A stretch of 64,000 nucleotides of DNA from Streptomyces aureus (GTDB lineage: Bacteria > Actinomycetota > Actinomycetes > Streptomycetales > Streptomycetaceae), in contig NZ_JNZD01000006.1 in assembly GCF_000725495.1 (NCBI RefSeq), forward strand, positions 186,001-250,000. Reading direction: 5' to 3'. Shown one piece after another: positions 52,843 to 61,045 of this stretch. Position 1 is the first letter of the stretch. Each line of letters begins with the position of its first letter. The notes beneath the pieces were generated by a model. That model saw nothing but the letters and a program-made list of their open reading frames with translations. It did no database searches and was not told the origin of the DNA. The translations under genes and the position numbers were made by a program.

Positions 52843-53367
52843 TCAGCCGTTCGTCGTCGTGCCGATGTCGGCGATGTGGCCGTAGCGCTCCAGCAGGACG
52901 AAGAGCCTGGTCTTGTGGGTCGTCTCGCCGCTGCCGTAGGTCAGGGTGACCACGACCTCGTGCCCCATCCCCACGGCACCGTTGTCGGTCACCGTCCACC
53001 GCGCCGGGACGTTCTGGGCGCGCAGGACCCCGTCCTCCCCGTTCCGCTCCTCCCAGGCCGCCAGGCGCGTGGCGAAGTCGGACGTCAGATAGTGCGTACG
53101 GAGCGCTGTCGCGAGCCTGCCGTCCGGGTCCTCGTAGTCGCCCTTCGCGTCGATGTACGCGCCGTAGAAGTCCGCGACCCTGGTGACCGCCTGGCCGGTC
53201 GTGCCGCTGACCGACCGCGACGCGGCGGCGGACGCCTTCGCCGGGGCGTGGACGGCGGCCTGGGCCGACACCTGCGTCGAAACGCCGAGCCCAACCGCCA
53301 GGAGGAGGCCGGCGGCGAGGACCGCGCGGCGGCCCGGACGACGGTGTGCGTGGGTGGTGCTGCTCAT
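52843..53367 (-). CDS. Secreted hypothetical protein
   Basis: The product has 174 residues. A basic head (HRRPGRRA) and hydrophobic segment end near VSAQA (residue 37), a Sec- or Tat-like signal. The mature domain (VADFYGAYIDAKGDYEDPDG, then LTSDFATRLAAWEERNGEDG, ending in LLERYGHIADI) resembles the small NTF2-like/DUF3828 domain seen in secreted Streptomyces proteins, but this is tentative. AGAGGG lies 6 nt upstream of the ATG. Confidence 0.72.
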   Translation of the reverse strand: MSSTTHAHRRPGRRAVLAAGLLLAVGLGVSTQVSAQAAVHAPAKASAAASRSVSGTTGQAVTRVADFYGAYIDAKGDYEDPDGRLATALRTHYLTSDFATRLAAWEERNGEDGVLRAQNVPARWTVTDNGAVGMGHEVVVTLTYGSGETTHKTRLFVLLERYGHIADIGTTTNG

Positions 53368-53687
53368 GTGGGTCCCTCTTCCGGGTTCTGGTGGGTGTGC
53401 GGTCGCTCCGGGCCCGTTCCGGCTCTCGCGCCGGAGGCACCCGCCGACCCGTCACCACCCCTGTCCGGGTCCTGTGCGAGGCCCCGGGCATCCGGAACAC
53501 ACGGTGTCCCGGTACGTGGAGGTGGAGTGGGTGCCGTCGCGGTGCCTCGGGCGGGGCGGCTGCGGCCCCGGCCGGTGCGACACCCCGAGCTTCCAGCACG
53601 TCCGGAGGCCGCCACAACGCCTCCCGCCGGCCTGCAACGGTGGAACGATCCCACCCCCTTCGAACTGCGGAAAGGGCGGTCCCTGGG
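53368..53687. other. Intergenic region, nothing certain
   Basis: The 320 bp separate divergent genes. GAGGTGGAG at 53519-53527 resembles a ribosome site, but no frame with coding character follows. Promoters for both neighbours should lie here. Confidence 0.4.
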
Positions 53688-54041
53688 ATGCGTGTCCGGG
53701 ACGCGAAGTGTCGAATCCGGCAAGGCGGACGACGAATCCTGGCCGCGGTTATCCTCGCGACCGCCGTCATCGCCCCCGCCGGCCCGGCCGTCCGCCGCGC
53801 CCCACCGCTCCCGGCCTCGGCGGGCGACACGGAGCCGTCGCACCGGACCTCGGCAGACGACGCGCCGCCGGCATTTCCGACCCCGGCGGACGGCACCGCG
53901 CCACCGCACCAGAACCCGTCCCCGGCCCCGTCCCCGGCCCCGTCCCCGGCCCCGGCCCCGGCCCCGGCCCCGGCCCCGGCGAACGACACGCCGCCCCCAC
54001 TCCCGACCCCGGCCGACGACACGCCGCCCCCGCACCGCTGA
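53688..54041 (+). CDS. Small secreted Pro/Ala-rich protein
   Basis: The product has 117 residues. A basic start (MRVRDAKCRIRQGGRR) and a hydrophobic core (ILAAVILATAVIAPAGPAV) make a Sec signal. The rest is Pro, Ala, Thr and Asp, including a PSPAP/PAPA run encoded by CCCGGC-type hexamers at 53925-53980. Third codon positions are strongly G/C and the signal is credible. However, the ribosome site is weak and low-complexity DNA can mimic genes, so reality is uncertain. It converges on the sigma factor gene. Confidence 0.45.
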   Translation: MRVRDAKCRIRQGGRRILAAVILATAVIAPAGPAVRRAPPLPASAGDTEPSHRTSADDAPPAFPTPADGTAPPHQNPSPAPSPAPSPAPAPAPAPAPANDTPPPLPTPADDTPPPHR

Positions 54042-54125
54042 CCTGCCGGTGCGGACGCCGACGCCGGTGCCCGTGCCCGTGCCGGTGCTGGCGTCGGCGT
54101 CGGCGTCGGTGCTCATGCCCACCGC

Positions 54126-55136
54126 TCATCGCCCCGGGAGCGACCTCGGCAGGCCGAACCACGGCAGCACGTCGTCGTCGAACCGGGTCATCGCCCCGAT
54201 CCGATCCCCGGTGAGGGTGAGGACGTAGAGGCCGACCCCGCGGCTGACGCCGTCCGGCGAGCGGAGGTAGGCACCGAACGCCGGCTGGCCGTTGGCCCGT
54301 GCGGGGACGAGGTCGAAGCGGCGGCCGGCGTCGAACAGTCCGGCGCAGAAGCGGGCCACGACGTCCCGGCCCTGGTATTCGAAGGGCATCGGGGGCATCG
54401 ACATGAAGACGTCGTCGGTCAGCAGCGTCACGAGGGCGTCGACGTCGGCCGACTCCCACGCGTCGACGAACCGGCCCACGATCGCCTCCTCCGCACCGGA
54501 GCCGGGGGCGGGAGGCGGCTCGTGCCCGGCGCGCGGTTCCTGATGGCGGCGCAGTCCCGCGCGTGCCCGCTTGAGGGCGCTGTCGACCGAGTCGACGGTC
54601 GCGTCCAGGACGTCGGCGACCTCGCGCGCCCTGAACCCCAGGACGTCCCGGAGGACGAGGACGGCGACCTGGCGGGGCGGCAGGACCTGAAGAGCGGTCA
54701 CGAAGGCAAGGGAGATGGATTCGGTCCGTTCGTAGCGTGCCTCCGGACCGAGTGGTGCCTCGGCCGTGTCCTGCGGGAGGGCACCGGGAAGCGGCTGGAG
54801 CCACACGACCTCGCCGAGCCGGGTCGGCTCCGGGGGTTCGACGCCCGGCACGTCCCACTGCCTCGCCGGGCGCCGGCTCGCCGCACGGAGTGCGTCGAGA
54901 CAGCGGTGGGTGGCGATCCGGTAGAGCCAGGTGCGCAGCGAGGCGCGCTCCTCGAAAGCGTCGAGGCCCTGCCAGGCGGCCAGCAGCGTGTTCTGCAGGG
55001 CGTCCTCGGCGTCCTCGAACGATCCCAGCATGCGATAGCAGTGGACCTGCAGCTCCCGTACGTGCGGCGCGGTCAGCTCCCGGAACGCCTCACCGTCCCC
55101 GTCCCGCGCCCTGTCGATCAGTTCGGCCGCCGCCAT
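54126..55136 (-). CDS. ECF sigma factor with C-terminal SnoaL-like domain
   Basis: The product has 336 residues. Region 2 includes LQVHCYRMLGSFEDAEDALQ and ASLRTWLYRIATHRCLDALR. Region 4 includes LPPRQVAVLVLRDVLGFRAR. From about 205 a SnoaL/NTF2-like domain follows (RFVDAWESADVDALVTLLTD, then RDVVARFCAGLF). This is the TIGR02960/SigX5-like group; in such sigma factors the fused domain modulates activity in place of an anti-sigma factor. ATG 55136 is chosen; a GTG two codons upstream is closer to GGGAG. It is divergent from a RibD-type reductase gene, a likely target. Confidence 0.9.
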   Translation of the reverse strand: MAAAELIDRARDGDGEAFRELTAPHVRELQVHCYRMLGSFEDAEDALQNTLLAAWQGLDAFEERASLRTWLYRIATHRCLDALRAASRRPARQWDVPGVEPPEPTRLGEVVWLQPLPGALPQDTAEAPLGPEARYERTESISLAFVTALQVLPPRQVAVLVLRDVLGFRAREVADVLDATVDSVDSALKRARAGLRRHQEPRAGHEPPPAPGSGAEEAIVGRFVDAWESADVDALVTLLTDDVFMSMPPMPFEYQGRDVVARFCAGLFDAGRRFDLVPARANGQPAFGAYLRSPDGVSRGVGLYVLTLTGDRIGAMTRFDDDVLPWFGLPRSLPGR

Positions 55137-55300
55137 CGTCACCGTCTCCCTCTCCCTCTTTCGGGCCGTGCCGCTCTTCCATCCTGTACAGGCGCCGGCC
55201 GGGAGGAGAACCGGGCGGCGGGAAGGCGCCCGGTTTCGCGGGCCGGCGGCGCCTGTACCTCTGTGGCCGGCGACGGTGTCGGCGCGAGGAGGGATCGGAC

Positions 55301-55891
55301 ATGGGAAAGATCGTGATGAGCGGGCCGCAGAACGTGTCGCTGGACGGGGTGGTCCAGGACCCGGACGGAGCGGAGGGCTTCGAGCGGGGCGGCTGGTTCG
55401 GCAGGTTCGGGGGCGAGGACCTCGCCGCGTGGAGCGAGGTCGCGCTCGAGGAGGCGCTGCGCGCGGAGGCGTGGCTGCTGGGGCGCAGGAGCTACGCGTT
55501 CTTCGGGACGCGGTGGCGGCCCCGGAGCGGCGCGCTGGCGGACCGGCTGAACAGCATGCCGAAGTACGTGGTGTCCTCGACGCCGTTGGAGGCCGACTGG
55601 GACAACTCGACGGTCCTGAGCGGCGACGCGGTGACCGAGGTCGCGAAGCTGAAGGAGCGGCTGGACGGGGAGATCGTCGTGCCGGCCAGTCATCGGCTCG
55701 GCCGGACGCTGATCGAGCACGACCTCGTGGACGAGGTACGGCTGGTCGTCTTCCCGGTGGTGCTCGGGACCGGGGAGCGGTTCTTCGGCGACGGCACGCT
55801 CCTCGGCACGAAGCCTCTACGGCTGCTGGAGTCACGGACGATCGGTGACGGGCTCGCTTTCCTCACCTACGCGTTCGTCCACGGGGGCTGA
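55301..55891 (+). CDS. Dihydrofolate-reductase-like (RibD C-terminal) protein
   Basis: The product has 196 residues. The N-terminal SLDGVVQDPDG, WLLGRRSYAFF, KYVVSSTPL and VVFPVVLGTGERFF blocks are those of the RibD_C/DHFR-fold reductases widespread in actinobacteria. They probably bind NADPH; the substrate is unknown. GGAGGG lies 7 nt before the ATG. It is divergent from the SnoaL-tailed sigma gene. The last 34 bp of the gene region are repeated just downstream (55861-55936). Confidence 0.88.
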   Translation: MGKIVMSGPQNVSLDGVVQDPDGAEGFERGGWFGRFGGEDLAAWSEVALEEALRAEAWLLGRRSYAFFGTRWRPRSGALADRLNSMPKYVVSSTPLEADWDNSTVLSGDAVTEVAKLKERLDGEIVVPASHRLGRTLIEHDLVDEVRLVVFPVVLGTGERFFGDGTLLGTKPLRLLESRTIGDGLAFLTYAFVHGG

Positions 55892-55936
55892 GGGGCCCGC
55901 CTCCTCACCTACGCGTTCGTCCACGGCGGCTGAGGG
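55861..55936. repeat. 34-bp direct duplication of the reductase gene end
   Basis: The 34 bp beginning CCTCACCTACGCGTTCGTCC at 55861 recur at 55903 with one mismatch, including the TGA stop, a 42-bp period. The second copy is outside the gene. Confidence 0.95.
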
Positions 55937-55996
55937 AACCGGTCGGCAGGCCCGGTCACCAGGCGCCCGCCGGCCCGGCCGCCGCTGCTCCGCACG

Positions 55997-56329
55997 TCAT
56001 TCCTGGGGCGCCTCGGGGATCTGGGCGGGGCCGTGGCGGTCGAGGGCGTCCTCCAGTTCCGCCCGGATGTCGTCCGGGATCTCGCCCTCTCGCCCCCAGA
56101 CCAGGATCAGTTCGGCGACGTTGCGCAGCTTGATGTTGGTGTGCTGGGAGACGTCCTTCAGCACGGCCCAGCCCTGGTCCGGGGAGACGCGGCCGAGGGC
56201 GACCATCATCCCGATGGCCTGGTCCACGACGGCGTGCGAGGTGACGGCCTCCTTCAGCTGCTGCACCTCCGCCTCGAGCTCGAAGACGCGGTCGCTGTCG
56301 TCGTTCGCTCCACTGGATCCCGATGCCAT
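55997..56329 (-). CDS. ANTAR domain protein
   Basis: The product has 110 residues. A short coiled coil (VFELEAEVQQLKEAVTSH) leads into an ANTAR domain (VVDQAIGMMVALGRVSPDQG, ending VAELILVW). ANTAR domains bind paired RNA hairpins and prevent termination. No sensor domain is attached, so this is a stand-alone, possibly partner-regulated version. ATG 56329 has AGGA 9 nt upstream. The short C-terminal tail is acidic. Confidence 0.87.
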   Translation of the reverse strand: MASGSSGANDDSDRVFELEAEVQQLKEAVTSHAVVDQAIGMMVALGRVSPDQGWAVLKDVSQHTNIKLRNVAELILVWGREGEIPDDIRAELEDALDRHGPAQIPEAPQE

Positions 56330-56575
56330 GAGTCCATCCTCACCGACCCGACCGGTGCGATGCCACCAAGTGCAGGTGATTCCGCGCCGGGTGGCGGTGG
56401 GTGACGTGAACGTGTCGAGATCCACTGGCGTGGCGTACAACCATTCGCCGATCTCTGATCGTTACCCCAAGCGGGCCTAATGAGCTGGCAAAGTCCGCTG
56501 GTTGTGGGCTTGAATGCGGCTCGGCGCGCCCGTTGTCGTGGACGCGTCCATGAACGTATGAGGGTGGGGAAGAAC

Positions 56576-57304
56576 GTGAAGTCAGTACCGGGACGTGTCC
56601 TGATGGGCATCTGTGCGACGGCGGTGCTCGCCTTGACGGCCGCGTGCGGCGGACAGGGCACCGACGGCGGCGACAACGCCGGCGGCGGCGCGTCGAAGAA
56701 GCCCGCGGCCAAGGCGAGTTCCGCCGCTCCCGAGGGTCTGAAGCCCCTCACCGAGGCGCAGTTGAAGCAGGCCGTGGTCACCACGGCGGACGTGAAGGGC
56801 TACCGCGTCGGCGACACCCCCGACGACGAGATCCCGGAGGTGAGCGTGCCCGCGAAGCCGGCCGGCTGCCAGGCGCTCGCCGACATGTTCCTGCTGAGCA
56901 CCGATCCGCACGCGGCGGCCCGGGTGTCCCGATCGCTGACGAGTCTGACGGCCACCGACGGCCGGGTGCTGCGCGTGGGTCTGCTCGCGCACGAGGAGGC
57001 GGACGCCAAGAAGGTGGTCGGTGACCTGCGCGCCCAGAGCGGGACCTGCAAGGCCTACGAGCACACCGACTACCAGTACACGGGCGTCAAGGCCCTGAAG
57101 GCTCCCTCGCTCGGTGACGAGGCGGTGTCGTACTCGATGACCAGCGACATCGAGGGAACCAAGATCCCGGTGACCTACACGGTCGTCCGCAGCGGCTCGA
57201 CCCTGGTCGTCTTCTCCGCGATGAGCGCCCTGGGCGGCAAGGCTCCCGAGATCCCGGCCGCTCTCGTCGCGGCACAGGTCACCAAGATCGAGAAGACCGC
57301 CTGA
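56576..57304 (+). CDS. Lipoprotein of unknown function
   Basis: The product has 242 residues. GTG 56576 has GGGGAAG just upstream; ATG 56558 would place charged residues before a normal signal. The lipobox is LTAACG (Cys near 24). After a Gly/Ala/Lys-rich spacer, the domain begins LTEAQLKQAVVTTADVKGYR and contains VARSLTSLTA-like and VTYTVVRSGSTLVVFSAM stretches, resembling the PknH/LppZ-type sensor lipoproteins of Streptomyces, with two Cys. The function is unknown. Confidence 0.8.
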   Translation: MKSVPGRVLMGICATAVLALTAACGGQGTDGGDNAGGGASKKPAAKASSAAPEGLKPLTEAQLKQAVVTTADVKGYRVGDTPDDEIPEVSVPAKPAGCQALADMFLLSTDPHAAARVSRSLTSLTATDGRVLRVGLLAHEEADAKKVVGDLRAQSGTCKAYEHTDYQYTGVKALKAPSLGDEAVSYSMTSDIEGTKIPVTYTVVRSGSTLVVFSAMSALGGKAPEIPAALVAAQVTKIEKTA

Positions 57305-57326
57305 CGGTCTCCGTCCGGCATGCGCT

Positions 57327-57355
57327 CCGGCCCCGCGGGCAGCCCGCGGGGCCGG
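57327..57355 (+). terminator. 13-bp hairpin after the lipoprotein gene
   Basis: CCGGCCCCGCGGG and CCCGCGGGGCCGG pair perfectly around CAG, 22 bp past the stop. Confidence 0.8.
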
Positions 57356-57515
57356 CGATCTCCGTGGCCGGCCGCCCCCACGGGCCGGAACGCTCCTGGT
57401 CACCGGCCCCGTACCGGCTCACCGCGACGCCGTGGAACCCCGTCCCGCATGGTCAGACCCGGCCCATGGTGCGACGCTGGACGGGAGAGGTTTCCGCGGG
57501 TCACCGGGAGGGCCT

Positions 57516-58994
57516 ATGGGACGCGACGTTCCGGCGCTGGTCTTCACCCGCGAGGACCGCAGGCGGTACCGGATCAAGATGCAGGAGTGTCTCGACGCCT
57601 TCGCGCAGATGCTGCGGGAGTCACGGTTCGACGCCGAGTGGCCCCGGGTGGGCCTGGAGATCGAGCTGAACCTGACCGACACCGAGGCCGAGCCCGCGAT
57701 GCGCAACGCCGACGTGCTCGACGCCATCGCGGACCCCGCCTGGGACACCGAGCTGGGCCGGTTCAACCTGGAGATCAACATCCCGCCCCGGCGGCTGACC
57801 GCGGGTGGTCCGGACGCCTGGGAGGACGAGATCCGCGGCGCCCTGAACCACGCCGACGAGCGGGCCCGGACGGTCGGCGTCCATCTCATCATGATCGGCA
57901 TCCTGCCCACGCTGCAGGAGAAGGACGTCGGCCCCGAGGCCCTGTCGGAGAACGCCCGCTACCGGCTGATCAACGAGCAGGTCTTCGCGGCGCGCGGCGA
58001 GGATCTGCTGATCGAGGTGGACGGGGTCGACCGGCTGCGGACCTACGCGGAGACCATCACGCCGGAAGCCGCGTGCACGAGCACGCAGTTCCATCTCCAG
58101 GTGTCTCCCGAGGAGTTCCCCGACTACTGGAACGCGGCCCAGGCGATCGCCGGGGTCCAGGTCGCGCTGGCGGCCAACTCGCCCTTCCTGTTCGGCAAGG
58201 AGCTGGCGCACGAGACCCGTATCCCGCTGTTCGAGCAGGCCACGGACACCCGCCCGGTGGAGATCAAGGCCCAGGGCGTACGGCCCCGGGTCTGGTTCGG
58301 CGAGCGGTGGATCACCAGCGTCTTCGACCTCTTCGAGGAGAACCTGCGCTACTTCCCGGCGCTGCTGCCGTTGTGCGAGGACCAGGACCCGACGCAGACG
58401 CTGGACCGCGGGGACACACCGGAACTGGCCGAACTCACCCTGCACAACGGCACGATCTACCGGTGGAACCGTCCGGTCTACGCCGTCTCCCGGGGCCTGC
58501 CGCACCTGAGGGTGGAGAACCGGGTGCTGCCCGCGGGCCCGACGGTCGCCGACACGCTCGCCAACGGCGCCTTCTACTACGGGCTGACCCGCGCCCTGGT
58601 GGACGAGGACCGGCCGGTGTGGTCGCGGATGTCCTTCTCCGCCGCCGAGGACAACCTGCACACGGCCGCGCGCCACGGCATGGACGCCCGGCTGTACTGG
58701 CCCGGGGTGGGCGAGGTCCCGGCGCCCGAACTCGTCCTGCGACGCCTGCTGCCGCTGGCGCACCGGGGCCTGGAGCGCACGGGCATGGACGCGGCCTGGC
58801 GCGAGCCGCTTCTCGGCATCATCGAGCAGCGGTGCGTCACCGCGCGCAACGGCGCGATCTGGCAGAAGGAGATGCTGCACCGGTTCGAGACGTCGGACCA
58901 CTGCGGCCGGCACGAGGCCCTGCGGCGCATGACACGGCAGTACATCGACTACATGCACCTGAACGCACCGGTCCACACCTGGCCGGTGGACTGA
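57516..58994 (+). CDS. Glutamate-cysteine ligase family protein
   Basis: The product has 492 residues. Family blocks: RVGLEIELNLTDTEAEPAMR near residue 45 with the metal-binding Glu pair, RFNLEINIPPR near 85, CTSTQFHLQVSPEEFP near 190, and GTIYRWNRPVYAV near 310. These enzymes join an amino acid carboxylate to an amine with ATP. Actinomycetes use such ligases for ergothioneine-type thiols or in specialised pathways; the substrate here is unknown. The start at 57516 has GGGAGG 5-6 nt upstream. It is a single-gene unit. Confidence 0.85.
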   Translation: MGRDVPALVFTREDRRRYRIKMQECLDAFAQMLRESRFDAEWPRVGLEIELNLTDTEAEPAMRNADVLDAIADPAWDTELGRFNLEINIPPRRLTAGGPDAWEDEIRGALNHADERARTVGVHLIMIGILPTLQEKDVGPEALSENARYRLINEQVFAARGEDLLIEVDGVDRLRTYAETITPEAACTSTQFHLQVSPEEFPDYWNAAQAIAGVQVALAANSPFLFGKELAHETRIPLFEQATDTRPVEIKAQGVRPRVWFGERWITSVFDLFEENLRYFPALLPLCEDQDPTQTLDRGDTPELAELTLHNGTIYRWNRPVYAVSRGLPHLRVENRVLPAGPTVADTLANGAFYYGLTRALVDEDRPVWSRMSFSAAEDNLHTAARHGMDARLYWPGVGEVPAPELVLRRLLPLAHRGLERTGMDAAWREPLLGIIEQRCVTARNGAIWQKEMLHRFETSDHCGRHEALRRMTRQYIDYMHLNAPVHTWPVD

Positions 58995-58999
58995 CCGGC

Positions 59000-59030
59000 T
59001 TCCCCTCCCGCGGCCCCGCTCCGAGGGGAA
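59000..59030. terminator. 8-bp hairpin between convergent genes
   Basis: TTCCCCTC pairs with GAGGGGAA around a G+C-rich 15-nt loop, between the ligase gene and the aldolase gene. Confidence 0.5.
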
Positions 59031-59087
59031 AGCGCGAGGGGCGTTCGCACCGATGAGAGGGGCGTACGGGCCAACAGACCGGCGGGG

Positions 59088-60221
59088 TCAGCCGGTTGCC
59101 GTCCCGGCCAGGGTCTCGCGGACGATCCGAACGGCGCGTTCGGTGTCGGCGCGGGTCACGTCCAGGTGGAACACGAAGCGGAGTTGACCGGGATAACCCC
59201 CGCACAGCACACCACGGCGCTCCAGCCGGTCACGGATCTCGTCGGTGTCCACCCCCGGGGCGGACCGCGCGAAGACCATGTTGGTCCCGCTGGGCTCCAT
59301 GGTCAGGCCCGGCAGGTCCTGGAGGGCGTCGGCGAACAGCGCGGCGTTCGCGTGGTCGTCGGCGAGCCGCGTCACCTGGTGGTCCAGGGCGTACAGCGCC
59401 CCGGCGGCGAGCACACCGGCCTGACGCATCCCGCCGCCGAGGACCTTGCGCCAGCGCCGTGCCTCGGCCACGAACTCCCGTGATCCGACCAGCGCCGAAC
59501 CGACGGGCGCGCCCAGGCCCTTGCTGAAGCAGACGGAGACGCTGTCGAAGTGGCCGGCGATGAGCCGCGCCTGCTCGTACGGGTCGCCGCCCGCGGCCAC
59601 CGCCGCGTTGAACAGTCGTGCGCCGTCCAGGTGTGTGGCGAGTCCGTGGTCGCGGGCGACATGGGTCGCGGTCTTGAGGTAGTCCAGGGACACGGCCCGG
59701 CCGCCGATGGTGTTCTCCAGGCAGAGCAGCCGTGTCCGCGCGAAGTGCGCGTCGTCGGGCTTCACGGCCGCCGCGATGTCCCCCGGGTCCAGCGTCCCGT
59801 CCGCCCGGTGCGCGAGCGGCTGGGGCTGGATGCCTCCGAGCACGGCCGCGCCGCCGCCCTCCCACCGGTACAGGTGGGCCATCTGGCCGGCGATGTACTC
59901 GTCGCCGCGGCCGCAGTGGGTCAGCAGGGCGCACAGGTTGCTCTGGGTCCCTGAGGAGACGAACAGCGCGGCCTCGAAGCCGAGGAGCCCGGCGATCCGC
60001 TCCTGCAGCGCGTTGACGGTGGGGTCGTCGCCGAAGACGTCGTCGCCGACCTCCGCCTCCGCCATCGCCCGGCGCATCGCCTGGCCGGGCCGGGTGACGG
60101 TGTCGCTGCGCAGATCGACGAGGCGTCCGGGCTCGTCATGGGCGGCGGAGGCCGCCTCCTCGGCGGACGGGACCTCGACGGCGTGGGCGGCACGGGCGGC
60201 ATCAGTGGTCGGCACACGCAT
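59088..60221 (-). CDS. Low-specificity threonine aldolase family PLP enzyme
   Basis: A 377-residue fold-type I PLP enzyme. VDLRSDTVTRPGQAMR near 36, GDDVFGDDPTVNALQ, FVSSGTQSNL, HLDGARLFNA (with the cofactor-contacting Asp) and the lysine in VCFSKGLGAPVGS are all present. It cleaves beta-hydroxy-amino acids such as threonine to glycine and an aldehyde, or acts as a related lyase. The head of about 35 residues before the conserved core is longer than usual. There is no ribosome site before ATG 60221. Upstream lies the repeat array at 60227-60545. Confidence 0.9.
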   Translation of the reverse strand: MRVPTTDAARAAHAVEVPSAEEAASAAHDEPGRLVDLRSDTVTRPGQAMRRAMAEAEVGDDVFGDDPTVNALQERIAGLLGFEAALFVSSGTQSNLCALLTHCGRGDEYIAGQMAHLYRWEGGGAAVLGGIQPQPLAHRADGTLDPGDIAAAVKPDDAHFARTRLLCLENTIGGRAVSLDYLKTATHVARDHGLATHLDGARLFNAAVAAGGDPYEQARLIAGHFDSVSVCFSKGLGAPVGSALVGSREFVAEARRWRKVLGGGMRQAGVLAAGALYALDHQVTRLADDHANAALFADALQDLPGLTMEPSGTNMVFARSAPGVDTDEIRDRLERRGVLCGGYPGQLRFVFHLDVTRADTERAVRIVRETLAGTATG

Positions 60222-60226
60222 ACTCT

Positions 60227-60545
60227 GCCACGCCGGTGGGGGCATCGACTGCCGGGGTACTGCCGGACGATCACCGCACGCTCTGCCACGCCGGAGGTGG
60301 CCTCGAGGCCGGGGTGACAGCAGACGATCACCACGCGTACCTCCGCCACGCCGGAGTGGCGTCGGCTACCGAGGGTGGCCGCAGGGAATCACCCGCGGGA
60401 CCTCAGCTCCCGTCGGTGGTGCCGGACGATCACCCTCGGGGCCTCAGCCCCGTCAGCGGTCCCGGACAATCACCTCGGGGCCTCAGTCCCGTCGGCGGTC
60501 CCGGACGATCACCCTCGCGACCTCAGCTCCCGTAGGACGTCCCGA
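60227..60545. repeat. Two-phase tandem repeat region (58-60 bp, then ~40 bp)
   Basis: GCCACGCCGG recurs at 60227, 60285 and 60345. CCTCAG-led units of about 40 bp start at 60401, 60442, 60481 and 60521. A GACGATCACC word occurs in both halves (60266, 60323 and in the later units). The last unit covers the stop and final codons of the MarR gene, so the array looks like tandem copies of that gene's end. Confidence 0.85.
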
Positions 60546-60984
60546 CCAGGACCCGCAGCGCCTTCACCAGCCGCGCCGCGTCCTGCTCGCCGAGCGGGGC
60601 GAGGAAGCGGCGTTCCGCCGTCTCGCGGGCCTCCTCCGCCTCCGCCCGCACCCGCACGCCTCGCTCCGTGAGCTCGACGACGTTGCGACGGCGGTCCTCC
60701 TCGCTGCGGCGCCGCTCCACCAGGCCCTTGGCCTCCAGCGCGTCGACGAGCGCGACCATCGTCGTACGGTCCACGCCGAGCCGCCGCGCGGCCTCCAGCT
60801 GCGACAGGGGGCGGCCCGCCGCAAGGACCGCGAGCACCGCCAGCTCCCGTGCGTCCAGCCCGTACGGGGCCAGCGCGGGCCCGGCGTGTTCGGCCAGCCG
60901 CATCTGTGCGTGCTTGAGCAGGTAGCCCAGCCGTGTGCCGAGCAACTCCTCGACCCCGGACCCGCTGTCGTCGTTCTCCGCCAT
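60523..60984 (-). CDS. MarR family transcriptional regulator
   Basis: The product has 153 residues. HTH and wing: ARELAVLAVLAAGRPLSQLE, then AARRLGVDRTTMVALVDALE and KGLVERRRSEEDRRRNVVEL (about 45-105). Flanking helices form the MarR dimer. It is divergent from an LLM-class oxidoreductase gene with a dyad between them, so it probably represses that gene in response to a small aromatic or lipophilic ligand. Its last codons are part of the repeat region downstream. Confidence 0.9.
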   Translation of the reverse strand: MAENDDSGSGVEELLGTRLGYLLKHAQMRLAEHAGPALAPYGLDARELAVLAVLAAGRPLSQLEAARRLGVDRTTMVALVDALEAKGLVERRRSEEDRRRNVVELTERGVRVRAEAEEARETAERRFLAPLGEQDAARLVKALRVLVGTSYGS

Positions 60985-61005
60985 TCCGGCATCGTAGTCG
61001 GCGAC

Positions 61006-61038
61006 TGATAGTCATCAACACTGACGATCGGCTAGAGT
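61006..61038 (+). promoter_or_regulatory. Oxidoreductase promoter with MarR-like dyad
   Basis: TAGAGT (61033-61038) ends 7 nt before ATG 61046, suggesting a leaderless message. TGATAGTCATCA (61006-61017) is an imperfect dyad over the expected -35 and is a plausible MarR site. Confidence 0.45.
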
Positions 61039-61045
61039 GACGGTC

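Noticed and set aside
55903..55936. Second reductase gene downstream of the RibD-type gene
   Set aside because: Only the last 34 bp of the gene are duplicated; no start or body is present.
60227..60545. CRISPR array
   Set aside because: The repeats are direct, imperfect and contiguous, and one unit is the end of the MarR gene.
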